A DNA stretch of 5,152 nt from positions 1-5,152 of the forward strand of contig JAGQRA010000048.1 of the NCBI GenBank assembly GCA_020425885.1. The letters are read 5' to 3'. A program made the translations under genes and the position numbers. Origin of the DNA: Planctomycetota bacterium. GTDB taxonomy: Bacteria; Planctomycetota; UBA1135; UBA2386. Below are positions 1 through 5,152 of the stretch, one piece after another. The notes under the pieces are model-generated. The model was not told the DNA's origin. It ran no database searches and worked only from the letters and a program-made list of their open reading frames with translations. Every line of letters starts with the position of its first letter. Positions within the stretch are counted from its first letter, which is position 1.

Positions 1-1
1 C

Positions 2-202
2 GGCGCCTTCCTGGCCGCGTACTGGTTCCTCGTCCTGCGCCCGTGCCCGAATGGCCGTCGCCGCGGCCTCGCCTTCGGCCTCGCGCTGCTGGCCTTGATC
101 GCGACGCCATGGCTGCCGCAACCGCCGCTGTGGATCGCCGGCGTGCTCGCGCTGCTGACCGTCGCCGTGCACACCGCGCGCACTTCGACGACGTCGACCT
201 GA
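2..202 (+). CDS. C-terminal fragment of a membrane protein (5' end outside window)
   Basis: An open frame enters from the left edge and ends at TGA 200-202, giving 66 residues that begin GAFLAAYWFLVLRP and end ARTSTTST. It is very hydrophobic. The first dozen residues look like the end of one transmembrane helix. A second helix is likely around residues 22-36 (GLAFGLALLALIATP) and a third around 43-57 (LWIAGVLALLTVAVH), joined by short loops rich in Pro or Arg. This is the pattern of the last segments of a polytopic inner-membrane protein with a short polar tail. No family is recognisable from so little sequence, and the true start lies outside the window. The next gene follows 49 bp downstream on the same strand, so the two could be co-transcribed. 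That the frame is coding is fairly sure; its function is unknown. Confidence 0.6.
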   Translation, partial: GAFLAAYWFLVLRPCPNGRRRGLAFGLALLALIATPWLPQPPLWIAGVLALLTVAVHTARTSTTST

Positions 203-251
203 GGCGACGCTGCGATATGGCAAAGCCGCGGCACTCGACTACGCTGCTGGC

Positions 252-821
252 GTGATCCGCAACCTCGCCAACGCCCTCGTCGAGCCGCTGTATCGATCGA
301 CGTCGACCGTCAGCTGGTGGCGACGGTTGTGGGCGTGGGTCTGGTTCGTGGGCGGCGGCCTGGTGATCGGCACCGAGATCGGCGTCTGGCTCAGCGAGGG
401 GGAGGAATCCTGGAAGACCCTGTTGGCCGGCCTGGCCCTGCTCGGTTGGGCACTCGCCTCGGACACCCGGACGCTGCACGAGGATACGACGGTCGAGACC
501 GAGCTCGCGGCACAGGAACGTCAACGCCGCAGCCTGCGTGATCGCCGCGTCGAGATGCCGCCGCGCGACCGACGACCGTGGCAGCGCGTGGTTGCCTGGG
601 TGCTGCTGACCGGAGCCGGCATCGCCGTCGGCGCGCTGACCGCCGCGTACGTCGGTCGCCTCCACCTGCACCCGTGGCGGTTCGTCGCCTTCGTTGCCGC
701 CGCAATGCCGGTCGTGGCCTTTGGGCTCGAGCGGGATGCCCGGTCACGCGGAGAGCCGCCGGTCTGGCACCGACTCCGCCGCCGCAGGCGTTGCCTAGAC
801 CGCGCGGCGGGGGCAGGCTAG
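252..821 (+). CDS. Hypothetical four-helix membrane protein with internal duplication
   Basis: The 189-residue product has four probable transmembrane helices at about residues 26-47, 55-70, 112-133 and 143-159. A charged stretch (71-111, rich in Arg, Glu and Asp) separates the two helix pairs, and the tail is very Arg-rich (residues 161-184), which suggests a cytoplasmic C-terminus. The halves resemble each other. Both contain A-W-V-x3-G-x-G-x3-G (starting at residues 28 and 115), then a Trp followed by a basic residue (W54-K55, W142-R143), then D-x-R after the second helix (71-73, 162-164). The start is taken as GTG 252, because no ATG, GTG or TTG is found in frame in the roughly 70 bases upstream. 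No clear Shine-Dalgarno is visible, so the start is uncertain. The frame stops at TAG 819-821. No known family is recognised. A small membrane subunit or an uncharacterised integral membrane protein are both possible. Confidence 0.7.
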   Translation: MIRNLANALVEPLYRSTSTVSWWRRLWAWVWFVGGGLVIGTEIGVWLSEGEESWKTLLAGLALLGWALASDTRTLHEDTTVETELAAQERQRRSLRDRRVEMPPRDRRPWQRVVAWVLLTGAGIAVGALTAAYVGRLHLHPWRFVAFVAAAMPVVAFGLERDARSRGEPPVWHRLRRRRRCLDRAAGAG

Positions 822-861
822 GTCGCGCAGGAAGTGGGCACCGCCGAAGCAGCGGCTTTCG

Positions 862-915
862 GGGTGCGTACTGTTCCAGGCACAGAAGCAACAGGTGCGA
901 ATCGGTCCTGACACG
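862..915 (+). repeat. 54-bp intergenic repeat, copy 1 (degenerate)
   Basis: This stretch matches 4188-4241 at 46 of 54 positions without gaps, in the same orientation. It consists of two related 23-bp halves (862-884 and 893-915), each starting with a GGTGCG core and ending near CAC, separated by GAAGCAAC. The arms TGTTCCAGG and CCTGACACG would pair with mismatches, so its hairpin is weaker than that of the second copy. It fills the gap between the preceding membrane-protein gene and the ribosome-binding site of the next gene. It may be a REP-like or other dispersed intergenic element; its mobility and function are not shown here. Confidence 0.7.
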
Positions 916-920
916 GAAGG
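915..920 (+). promoter_or_regulatory. Shine-Dalgarno-like GGAAGG deciding the ATG 927 start
   Basis: GGAAGG lies 6 bases before ATG 927, which is good spacing for a ribosome-binding site. It favours ATG 927 over the in-frame TTG at 921, which sits directly after the motif. The motif overlaps the last base of repeat copy 1, so folding of the repeat could in principle affect access to it. Confidence 0.55.
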
Positions 921-926
921 TTGCCC

Positions 927-1469
927 ATGCGCAAGATCATCGTCCTCGGCATCGTCACCGCGGTCGTCGTCTTCGCCGGCGCCGGCGGAGGCTTCGCGTC
1001 CATGTCCTGGTCGGGTGAGATCGTGGCCACCGAGCAGTTCGCGGCGGAGCAGAGGAAGCGCGGCGCTGCGGGGAAGCGGCCGGCTACCCGAACCTGGCAG
1101 TTCGCCGTACAGCTCGAACCGACGATGAACCCGCTGGCTGGGACGGTTCGGATCGACTCGGGGCGGTCGTCGACGCTGCGCGTTTACGACCCTGCCGGTG
1201 AGATCGTCTTCGAGCGTCGTGTCGGCGCCAGTGGCGATGGAGGAGAGATCGCGGCGCACTTCGTCAACCCGATCGAGGTGCAGAGTACCGGGTTACATCG
1301 CTTCGAACTCGAGGTCAACCGCTACACGGACGTCGCGATCGACCTGCGACGCAACGCCCTGCTGCCGACACCGGTCTGGATGTTCTCGATGGTCGGGCTC
1401 GCGCTGCTCGGCATGCTCTGTTGCATGTTCGGCCTGGTCACGTCGAGCCTTCGCAAGGCGCTCCGGTAA
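927..1469 (+). CDS. Hypothetical bitopic membrane protein with extracytoplasmic beta-rich domain
   Basis: The product has 180 residues from ATG 927, preceded by a good GGAAGG site. Residues 4-27 form an N-terminal hydrophobic segment after MRK, either a signal anchor or an uncleaved signal peptide. Residues 149-172 (from VWMFSMVGLALLGMLCC) form a second membrane helix followed by a short basic tail, LRKALR. The roughly 120 residues between them would lie outside the membrane. From about residue 57 they alternate polar and hydrophobic residues, with the segments STLRVYDPAGEIVFERR and TGLHRFELEVNRYTDVAIDL. This order (x-V-Y-D-P-x-G, then G-x-H-x-F-x-L-x-V) resembles beta-sandwich accessory domains of the pre-peptidase C-terminal or GOLD-like kind, but that is a shape-based guess. 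No catalytic residues are seen. The gene ends at TAA 1467-1469 and is convergent with the large propeller gene. Its function is unknown. Confidence 0.75.
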   Translation: MRKIIVLGIVTAVVVFAGAGGGFASMSWSGEIVATEQFAAEQRKRGAAGKRPATRTWQFAVQLEPTMNPLAGTVRIDSGRSSTLRVYDPAGEIVFERRVGASGDGGEIAAHFVNPIEVQSTGLHRFELEVNRYTDVAIDLRRNALLPTPVWMFSMVGLALLGMLCCMFGLVTSSLRKALR

Positions 1470-1471
1470 CC

Positions 1472-1489
1472 GCGGCGGACACCCGCCGC
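1472..1489. terminator. GC-rich hairpin between convergent genes
   Basis: GCGGCGG (1472-1478) and CCGCCGC (1483-1489) form a perfect 7-bp stem with a 4-base loop, starting 2 bases after the TAA of the 927-1469 gene. No T-run follows on either strand, so it is not a classical intrinsic terminator. Its place right after a stop codon in a short convergent gap fits a transcription end or an RNA 3'-end stabiliser for either strand. In a GC-rich genome a chance stem is also possible. Confidence 0.4.
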
Positions 1490-1555
1490 AACAGCGACCC
1501 GCCTTGCGAGCGACGCCGGTGATTCGCGGCAATGCTGCATCTGTCTGCATCATCT

Positions 1556-4003
1556 CTAGAACGCGCCGATGACGAGCCGAAGCGCATTCGAGCCGCTGAG
1601 CGCCCCGAGCTGGTTGCCGGGCAGGATCTCGAACTGCAGGTACTGGTGGTACAGCGGCATCCCGGCGAAGGCGACGGCGTTGGGGATCCTGAAGGCGTAG
1701 CTCGTGGCGCCGTTCTGCGGCCAGGTCGCCAGGATCGCCTCGTTGCTGCTGAGCAGGTCGCATCCAGGCGCGGTGTTCGGCCAGATCAGGCTCAGCGGCT
1801 GATTCGGCGAGGTCAGGCCGACCAGCGCGATGCCGAGGCTACCGGGTGCGAAGCCGGTGGCACGCGAGCGGAAGGTCGAGCCGATCCATGGCCGACCCAG
1901 CGCCGACAGCGTCACCGGCCCGAGCGTACCCGTGCACGCGGTCGCGATCGACGTCGTGTCGGCGAGGCAGGTCGAAGCCAGCGAACCGAAGTGCGGCGAC
2001 AGCACGGCGCCGCCGACGTGTTCGAAGTCGCCGCCGACCAGCAGTTCGCCGCGCGGATCCCAGGCGAGCGTTCGCACGGCACCGCCGACACCGTTGCCGA
2101 GCGGATGCCAAACGCCAGGGCCGGTGCGCCCCAGGTGATTCACGGGGATATTGCCGAGCGTCGTGAAGTCGCCGCCGACGACAATCGAGCTATCCGGCAG
2201 GCTCAGGACGGTGTGGATCGGGCCATTGGCCGAGACCAGGCCATCCCATTGCGTGTGGTCGTAGACCTCGACCCTCCCGCCGCGGGCCACGGCGACGTAG
2301 CTGCCCAGCACCAGGGTCATGCAGGTCACCGCATCGCCCGGCACCGGCGCGCCGGTATCGCGCCACGAGCTGCCGTCCCAGTACAGGATGCTGCCGCACG
2401 CGGCGTAGAGGCCACCGTTCGCATCGACCAGCAGGTGGGTGAACGGATCGATGTAGTAGTAAGACGGGTTGCCCATCGTCGACCACGCCGTACCGTTCCA
2501 GCGCGCCATCCGCGTGACCGCCACTCCGCCCGCATGCAGGAACCTGCCGGCCGCGATCAGGTCGCCGCCGGGCAGCACGGCGAGCGCCAGGACCTCGTCG
2601 TCGAGGCCGCCGCCGAGCGGATGCCAGGCGTTGCCGTCCCAGCGCGCGATGCGGTTCGCGGCCACGCCGCCGGCGGTCGTGAAGTCGCCGGCCGCGACGA
2701 GGTCACCGCCGGGCAGCTCCGCCACGGCCCGGATCGGACCGTCGGTGGGCGGGGCCATGGACGACCAGTGCGCGCCGTCCCAGCGCAGCAGCGAGGTCGC
2801 CGGCCTCGTCAGGCAGACGGCGTCGCCATTCTGGAGCATGGTCATGGCCGTGATGGGGCGATCGATGCCGTCGCCGAGGGCTTCCCAGGTCGTGCCGTTC
2901 CACTGCGCCGTCGAACGCTCGTCGAAGTCGCCGCCGGCGAAGAGATTGCCGTTCGCCATCGACGTCAACGTGCTGATCCGACCGGTGCGCGAAGCGAGCT
3001 CCTGGCCGCCCGAAAACCGGGTCCAGGTGCTGCCGTTCCATTCGACGACGCCGTCAGGACGGCTCGACGTGTAGTTGAACTCGGTGGCCGCGATCAGTCG
3101 GCCGCCGGGCAGCTGCTGCAGGTCGTACACCGGGCCGGTGAGACCGTTGCCGAATGGCAGCCAGGTCGTGCCGCTCAGTCGCGAGATGTTCGTCATCGGA
3201 CCGTAGCTGGGACCGAAGCCGTCGAACCTACCACCGACGATGAGATCACCGTTCGGCAGCACTTCGAGCCCGCGGATGCTGGTCAGGCCACTGCCGGATG
3301 CAGTGCCCATCCAGATCCAGTTGCTGCCGTCCCAACGCGAGACGTAGCTGCGGCCGAAGGCAGGTTCGGGGCCCCAGCCCGCGACCAGTTCGCCGTTCGC
3401 CATCACGGCGAACGCGGTGACCACGGCCGGAACGCCGGCACCGATCGGCGTCCAGGCCGAGCCGTTCCACAACGCCACGTGCCCGAGGGCGACGGCGTTC
3501 GCCGCCGTGAACGCACCGCCGATGACGAGTTCGCCGGTCGGCAGCACGCAGAGCGCGCGCACGTCGCCGTCGAGGCCGGAGCCGAACGGGCTCCAGGTGC
3601 CACCGTTCCAGCGTGCGACCGAAGCGACCGCGACGCCGCCCGCCGCCGTCAGGCTACCGGCGACGACGAGATCGCCGTTGGCGAGCGTCGCCATGGCGAA
3701 GACCTCACCGGTGACGCCGGCGCCGAGCGGCGACCAGATGCCCGTCGTCGGGTCCCATTGCGCGATGCCGGCTGCGGGCTGGTTGCCGGCCGCGGTGATC
3801 GCACCGCCGACGATCAGCACCGGCGTCGCCGGGCCCGCGCCATCCGGGTCCCATTCGAGCGAGGCGTGGACGGCGCCGACCACGCCGGCGACGTCCGCGC
3901 CGGTGCGCCACTGCGGCGTGCACTGGCCGGGCAGGGTGATCGCCGTGGCGCCGAATGCGAGGGAGAAGGTGAGGGTGAAGATCGAGATTGACGGTCGTCG
4001 CAT
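1556..4003 (-). CDS. Secreted propeller-repeat protein with lineage-type C-terminal domain
   Basis: The product has 815 residues. Residues 1-27 form a Sec signal peptide (MRR, a hydrophobic core SIFTLTFSLAFGATAI, then TLPGQC). This fixes the start at ATG 4003, since a longer frame from 4114 would bury the signal. Residues about 36-676 hold some fourteen repeats of 37-52 residues. The consensus is [DG]-x-V-x-A-L-x-x-L-P-x-G-[DE]-L-[VI]-x-[AG]-G-x-F-T-x-A-G-G-V-A, then [IV]-A-R-W-[DN]-G-x-x-W-x-P-[LF]-G-x-G-[LV]. Each should form one four-stranded blade, as in Kelch-like or other beta-propellers. Residues 677-815 are a separate domain (STCLADTTS to SNALRLVIGAF) with a likely sandwich fold and motifs APGCDLL and IPNA. 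From memory, this repeat-plus-C-terminal-domain design is frequent in planctomycete secreted proteins. It has no catalytic motif and no clear lipobox. A role in surface binding is plausible but unproven. No Shine-Dalgarno is seen. Confidence 0.9.
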   Translation of the reverse strand: MRRPSISIFTLTFSLAFGATAITLPGQCTPQWRTGADVAGVVGAVHASLEWDPDGAGPATPVLIVGGAITAAGNQPAAGIAQWDPTTGIWSPLGAGVTGEVFAMATLANGDLVVAGSLTAAGGVAVASVARWNGGTWSPFGSGLDGDVRALCVLPTGELVIGGAFTAANAVALGHVALWNGSAWTPIGAGVPAVVTAFAVMANGELVAGWGPEPAFGRSYVSRWDGSNWIWMGTASGSGLTSIRGLEVLPNGDLIVGGRFDGFGPSYGPMTNISRLSGTTWLPFGNGLTGPVYDLQQLPGGRLIAATEFNYTSSRPDGVVEWNGSTWTRFSGGQELASRTGRISTLTSMANGNLFAGGDFDERSTAQWNGTTWEALGDGIDRPITAMTMLQNGDAVCLTRPATSLLRWDGAHWSSMAPPTDGPIRAVAELPGGDLVAAGDFTTAGGVAANRIARWDGNAWHPLGGGLDDEVLALAVLPGGDLIAAGRFLHAGGVAVTRMARWNGTAWSTMGNPSYYYIDPFTHLLVDANGGLYAACGSILYWDGSSWRDTGAPVPGDAVTCMTLVLGSYVAVARGGRVEVYDHTQWDGLVSANGPIHTVLSLPDSSIVVGGDFTTLGNIPVNHLGRTGPGVWHPLGNGVGGAVRTLAWDPRGELLVGGDFEHVGGAVLSPHFGSLASTCLADTTSIATACTGTLGPVTLSALGRPWIGSTFRSRATGFAPGSLGIALVGLTSPNQPLSLIWPNTAPGCDLLSSNEAILATWPQNGATSYAFRIPNAVAFAGMPLYHQYLQFEILPGNQLGALSGSNALRLVIGAF
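1976..3898 (-). repeat. Region encoding about fourteen tandem propeller blades
   Basis: Within the secreted protein, the blade motif recurs from about residue 36 to 676. Units 1-3, 9 and 10 (from the N-terminus) fit the consensus best, for example AGDFTTAGGVAANRIARWDG and AGRFLHAGGVAVTRMARWNG. Units 8, 11 and 12 are shortened. Units 4-7 keep the G-x-L and WxGxxW parts but lose the AGGVA loop. Unit 14 lacks the ARWxGxxW half and runs into the C-terminal domain. The variation indicates old duplication rather than recent DNA-level expansion. Confidence 0.8.
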
Positions 4004-4145
4004 GGGCAGATGCAGCGGGCTCGGAGAGAAGGAGTAGTGTCGGGGCCACGAAGCCGGTTTGCAGAATCTTGTCAGCGCAACCAGCGTGCCATCAGGGCTG
4101 GGACGCGTGCGCACTCAGCGATCGGGCTCCACTGCGTCGGAAACC

Positions 4146-4172
4146 CGTCGGCCGGCCGTCCGATGGCCGATG
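4146..4172. other. Possible hairpin beside repeat copy 2
   Basis: CGTCGGCC (4146-4153) can pair with GGCCGATG (4165-4172) through 8 bp including one G-T, leaving an 11-base loop. It contains the 10-bp palindrome CGGCCGGCCG (4149-4158), which gives an alternative fold. It lies 15 bases upstream of the 54-bp repeat and could be part of the same element, but no equivalent stem is seen before copy 1. Confidence 0.3.
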
Positions 4173-4187
4173 CAGGCCCGCGCGTCG

Positions 4188-4241
4188 AGGTGCGTACCGT
4201 GCCAGGCACGGAGGCAACAGGTGCGAAGTGGTCCTGGCACG
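4188..4241 (+). repeat. 54-bp intergenic repeat, copy 2 (well preserved)
   Basis: Two 23-bp halves (4188-4210 and 4219-4241) match at 17 of 23 positions. Both begin AGGTGCG and end GGCACG, with GAGGCAAC between them. The arms CGTGCCAGG (4198-4206) and CCTGGCACG (4233-4241) form a perfect 9-bp stem that can be extended by two pairs past a bulged C. Alternatively, CGTGCCAGGCACG (4198-4210) is itself a near-perfect palindrome around a central A. It matches 862-915 at 46 of 54 positions. It lies in the intergenic space between divergent genes. It may be a REP-like element, a regulatory RNA structure or a protein-binding site. Confidence 0.75.
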
Positions 4242-4497
4242 TAGTCGAAACGTCTCGAACAGCCCCCAATAGACAGCGGCCGGTCGCGGGGACTCAGGAA
4301 ATGTGGCGCTGGCCGGTGGTGCCGAGGTTGACGACGTCACCATTCTGACCGCGTCGCCAGCGACGCCCGTTTCGACCCGCCCAAGTCTGTGGCCCTGAGC
4401 GTTGGGCCGCGACTCTCCATGTGTCTGCGACTACTTCGCGGTTGGACCAATGACTCAGCCCGGTGCTGACTTGTCGGTGGTAACCTCGCCACCATAC

Positions 4498-4755
4498 ATG
4501 ACTGAACGACTCTCGTGTCCGAAGTGCGGCGGCACGCTCGAGCAGGGCATCGTCTTGGACGTCGAAGACACCCACCGCTTCGGCGAGACCCTGCATCAAG
4601 CTCGCTGGGTCAAGATCGAGCCGGAGGAAATCAAGTCCGGCTGGCTCTCCCATGCCCTCAAAGGCATCTCAGGACGGCCGCAGTACCAAGTCGAAGCCGA
4701 CCGTTGTACTGCGTGCGGATTCCTCGAGTCCTACGCGCGACGACGGCGCACTTGA
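4498..4755 (+). CDS. Small zinc-ribbon protein (DUF6487/PF20097-like)
   Basis: The product has 85 residues from ATG 4498. It carries CPKCGG at residues 7-12 and CTACGF at 70-75, so C7, C10, C70 and C73 make a four-cysteine zinc-binding knuckle pair. The C-terminal motif RCTACGFLESYA and the N-terminal CPKCGGTLEQG match what I recall of a short bacterial zinc-ribbon family of unknown function (DUF6487-like), where the two halves flank a variable segment with a Trp. Here W37 and W49 lie in that segment. The family assignment is from memory and not searched. The protein is soluble, with no signal or membrane helix, and ends in a basic RRRRT tail. No Shine-Dalgarno precedes the ATG. The frame stays open upstream to 4402, but the family motif begins at residue 7 of the chosen start. 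Third-position GC (about 74% by my count) is modest for such a GC-rich window. No partner gene is evident. Confidence 0.8.
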   Translation: MTERLSCPKCGGTLEQGIVLDVEDTHRFGETLHQARWVKIEPEEIKSGWLSHALKGISGRPQYQVEADRCTACGFLESYARRRRT

Positions 4756-4765
4756 TCGCGCCGTC
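4742..4765 (+). terminator. Hairpin straddling the zinc-ribbon stop codon
   Basis: GACGGCGC (4742-4749) pairs perfectly with GCGCCGTC (4758-4765), leaving an 8-base loop that contains the TGA stop (4753-4755). No T-run follows, so classical Rho-independent termination is not indicated. It could protect the mRNA 3' end, act as a T-less terminator, or influence termination of translation. The 5' arm is coding sequence for the Arg-rich tail. Confidence 0.45.
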
Positions 4766-5025
4766 TGAACTCGGAGCTGCCCAGCCGTCCCGCGGTCGGT
4801 TCGGATCGGCCTCCGGCTCGGGCCGATAGCCGTCGGACCAACGAAGCTCACGCTGAACCGAGAACCGCGTCCGACGTGCCTTGGTCTCACGGTTGGCCTG
4901 GTCAACGTCCTGCCGGGACTCGCGAGCTCGCCGAGGCACCACGTGCGCACCGACCAGCCCCGGGTTGCTGCCGATCTGCAGGAGCAGCGATCCCACCCCG
5001 CGCGGTGGCGGAGCTGGCGCAGTTG
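4766..5025. other. Unassigned stretch, no gene recognised
   Basis: About 260 bp follow the zinc-ribbon gene without a recognisable gene. The zinc-ribbon reading frame stays open past its stop all the way to the right edge. From 4756 to 4980 it shows no coding bias (third-position GC about 59% by my count), and the translated sequence is low-complexity Arg/Pro/Ala. The opposite strand also has a long open frame (4658-5083), which I judge non-coding. A promoter for the gene beginning near 5026 should lie here but is not identifiable. Confidence 0.4.
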
Positions 5026-5152
5026 ATGAGCGGCGCGGAGGAACAGCGGCCGCGGCGGTTGTTGCCGTTGCCGGACGCGTCACGGCCGGCCCAACCCCTC
5101 GATGACAAGGCGGTCAGCTTCCCGGCCCCACCGCCGCGACGGTCGCGCCCCA
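5026..5152 (+). CDS. Possible start of a gene running off the right edge
   Basis: From ATG 5026 an open frame of 42 codons reaches the window end without a stop (MSGAEEQRPRRLLPLPDA, then a Pro/Arg-rich segment ending APPPRRSRP). The support is composition. GC by codon position in this frame is about 76, 64 and 86% for positions 1, 2 and 3, the usual order for genes in GC-rich bacteria, while the same frame before 4981 has only about 59% at position 3. GTG 5005 is an alternative start that adds VAELAQL. A GGAG at 5010-5013 lies 12 bases before ATG 5026, rather far for a ribosome site. The visible part would be a disordered, Pro/Arg-rich N-terminus with no hydrophobic segment. No family is recognised. 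Confidence 0.35.
   Translation, partial: MSGAEEQRPRRLLPLPDASRPAQPLDDKAVSFPAPPPRRSRP

Larger units (their letters stand above)
4004..4497. other. Intergenic region between divergent genes
   Basis: This 494-bp stretch separates the minus-strand propeller gene from the plus-strand zinc-ribbon gene, so it should hold both promoters. I could not find a convincing -35/-10 pair on either strand. It contains the better copy of the 54-bp repeat (4188-4241) and, just before it, a possible stem at 4146-4153/4165-4172. Open frames on both strands are short, rich in Arg, Pro and Ala, and overlap one another, so I do not call a gene. It looks less GC-rich than the propeller gene. Confidence 0.6.

Noticed and set aside
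794..822. CCTAG/CTAGG inverted repeat around the stop of the 189-residue gene
   Set aside because: A five-base stem with a 19-base loop is too weak to call a terminator.
921..926. TTG 921 as start of the 180-residue membrane protein
   Set aside because: It directly follows the GGAAGG site with no spacing. ATG 927 has correct spacing and adds only two fewer residues.
1532..3991. An 819-codon plus-strand open frame antisense to the propeller gene
   Set aside because: It mirrors the propeller gene almost exactly. Its translation is a monotonous Arg/Ala/Asp/Gly/Val mix without domains, as expected opposite GC-rich codons that rarely create stops. The minus strand has the signal peptide, blade repeats and C-terminal domain.
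4004..4114. A 37-residue N-terminal extension of the propeller protein starting at 4114
   Set aside because: It would place the signal peptide internally, and the extension has no conserved-looking sequence. ATG 4003 puts MRR and the hydrophobic core at the N-terminus.
4010..4348. Several overlapping short frames on both strands in the divergent intergenic region
   Set aside because: They overlap each other and the repeat, are Arg/Pro/Ala-rich, and lack ribosome sites. Only the minus-strand reading of the repeat itself was kept, as a finding.
4476..4493. GGTGG/CCACC inverted repeat just before the zinc-ribbon start
   Set aside because: It has only five pairs with an 8-base loop, which is easily expected by chance at this GC content.
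4402..4497. Upstream GTG/ATG starts for the zinc-ribbon protein
   Set aside because: The extra residues show no family motif, and the known-looking motif begins just after ATG 4498.
4442..4499. A -35/-10 promoter for the zinc-ribbon gene (for example TTGTCG with ATACAT)
   Set aside because: The -10 candidate would overlap the start codon, and other pairs fit the consensus poorly.
4658..5083. A 141-codon minus-strand open frame
   Set aside because: It runs antisense through the zinc-ribbon gene's 3' end, shows no domain, and competes with other overlapping frames. I considered a decayed mobile-element gene but saw no motif to support it.

Overview
This is a strongly GC-rich chromosomal window, probably from a planctomycete or a close relative. 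The main clue is the large minus-strand gene. It encodes a signal peptide, then about fourteen propeller-type repeats of the form 'G-G-x-F-T-x-A-G-G-V-A...ARW-[DN]-G-x-x-W', then a C-terminal sandwich-like domain ending in 'SNALRLVIGAF'. From memory, this architecture is common in predicted secreted proteins of deep-branching Planctomycetota. The lineage call is inference, because the window holds no marker gene.

Layout from left to right: (1) the 3' end of a membrane-protein gene (2-202, +). (2) A 189-residue four-helix membrane protein (252-821, +) whose two halves look like an ancient internal duplication. (3) The first copy of a 54-bp intergenic repeat (862-915), lying directly against the ribosome-binding site of (4) a 180-residue bitopic membrane protein with one extracytoplasmic beta-rich domain (927-1469, +). 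(5) A GC-rich hairpin in the gap between convergent genes. (6) The large secreted propeller protein (1556-4003, -). (7) A 494-bp intergenic region between divergent genes, carrying the second, better-preserved copy of the repeat (4188-4241). (8) A small zinc-ribbon protein (4498-4755, +) with a perfect 8-bp hairpin straddling its stop codon. (9) About 250 bp with nothing recognised. (10) At the right edge, the likely start of another plus-strand gene, supported only by codon-position composition.

No operon with a clear pathway can be read here. The three left-hand plus-strand genes are co-directional and all look membrane-associated, but none is assigned a biochemical function. No rRNA, tRNA, CRISPR array, transposase or phage gene was seen. 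The best unexplained signal is the 54-bp repeat. It occurs twice about 3.3 kb apart in the same orientation, is itself built from two related 23-bp halves, can fold into a hairpin, and shows differences between copies that fall mostly at one codon phase.
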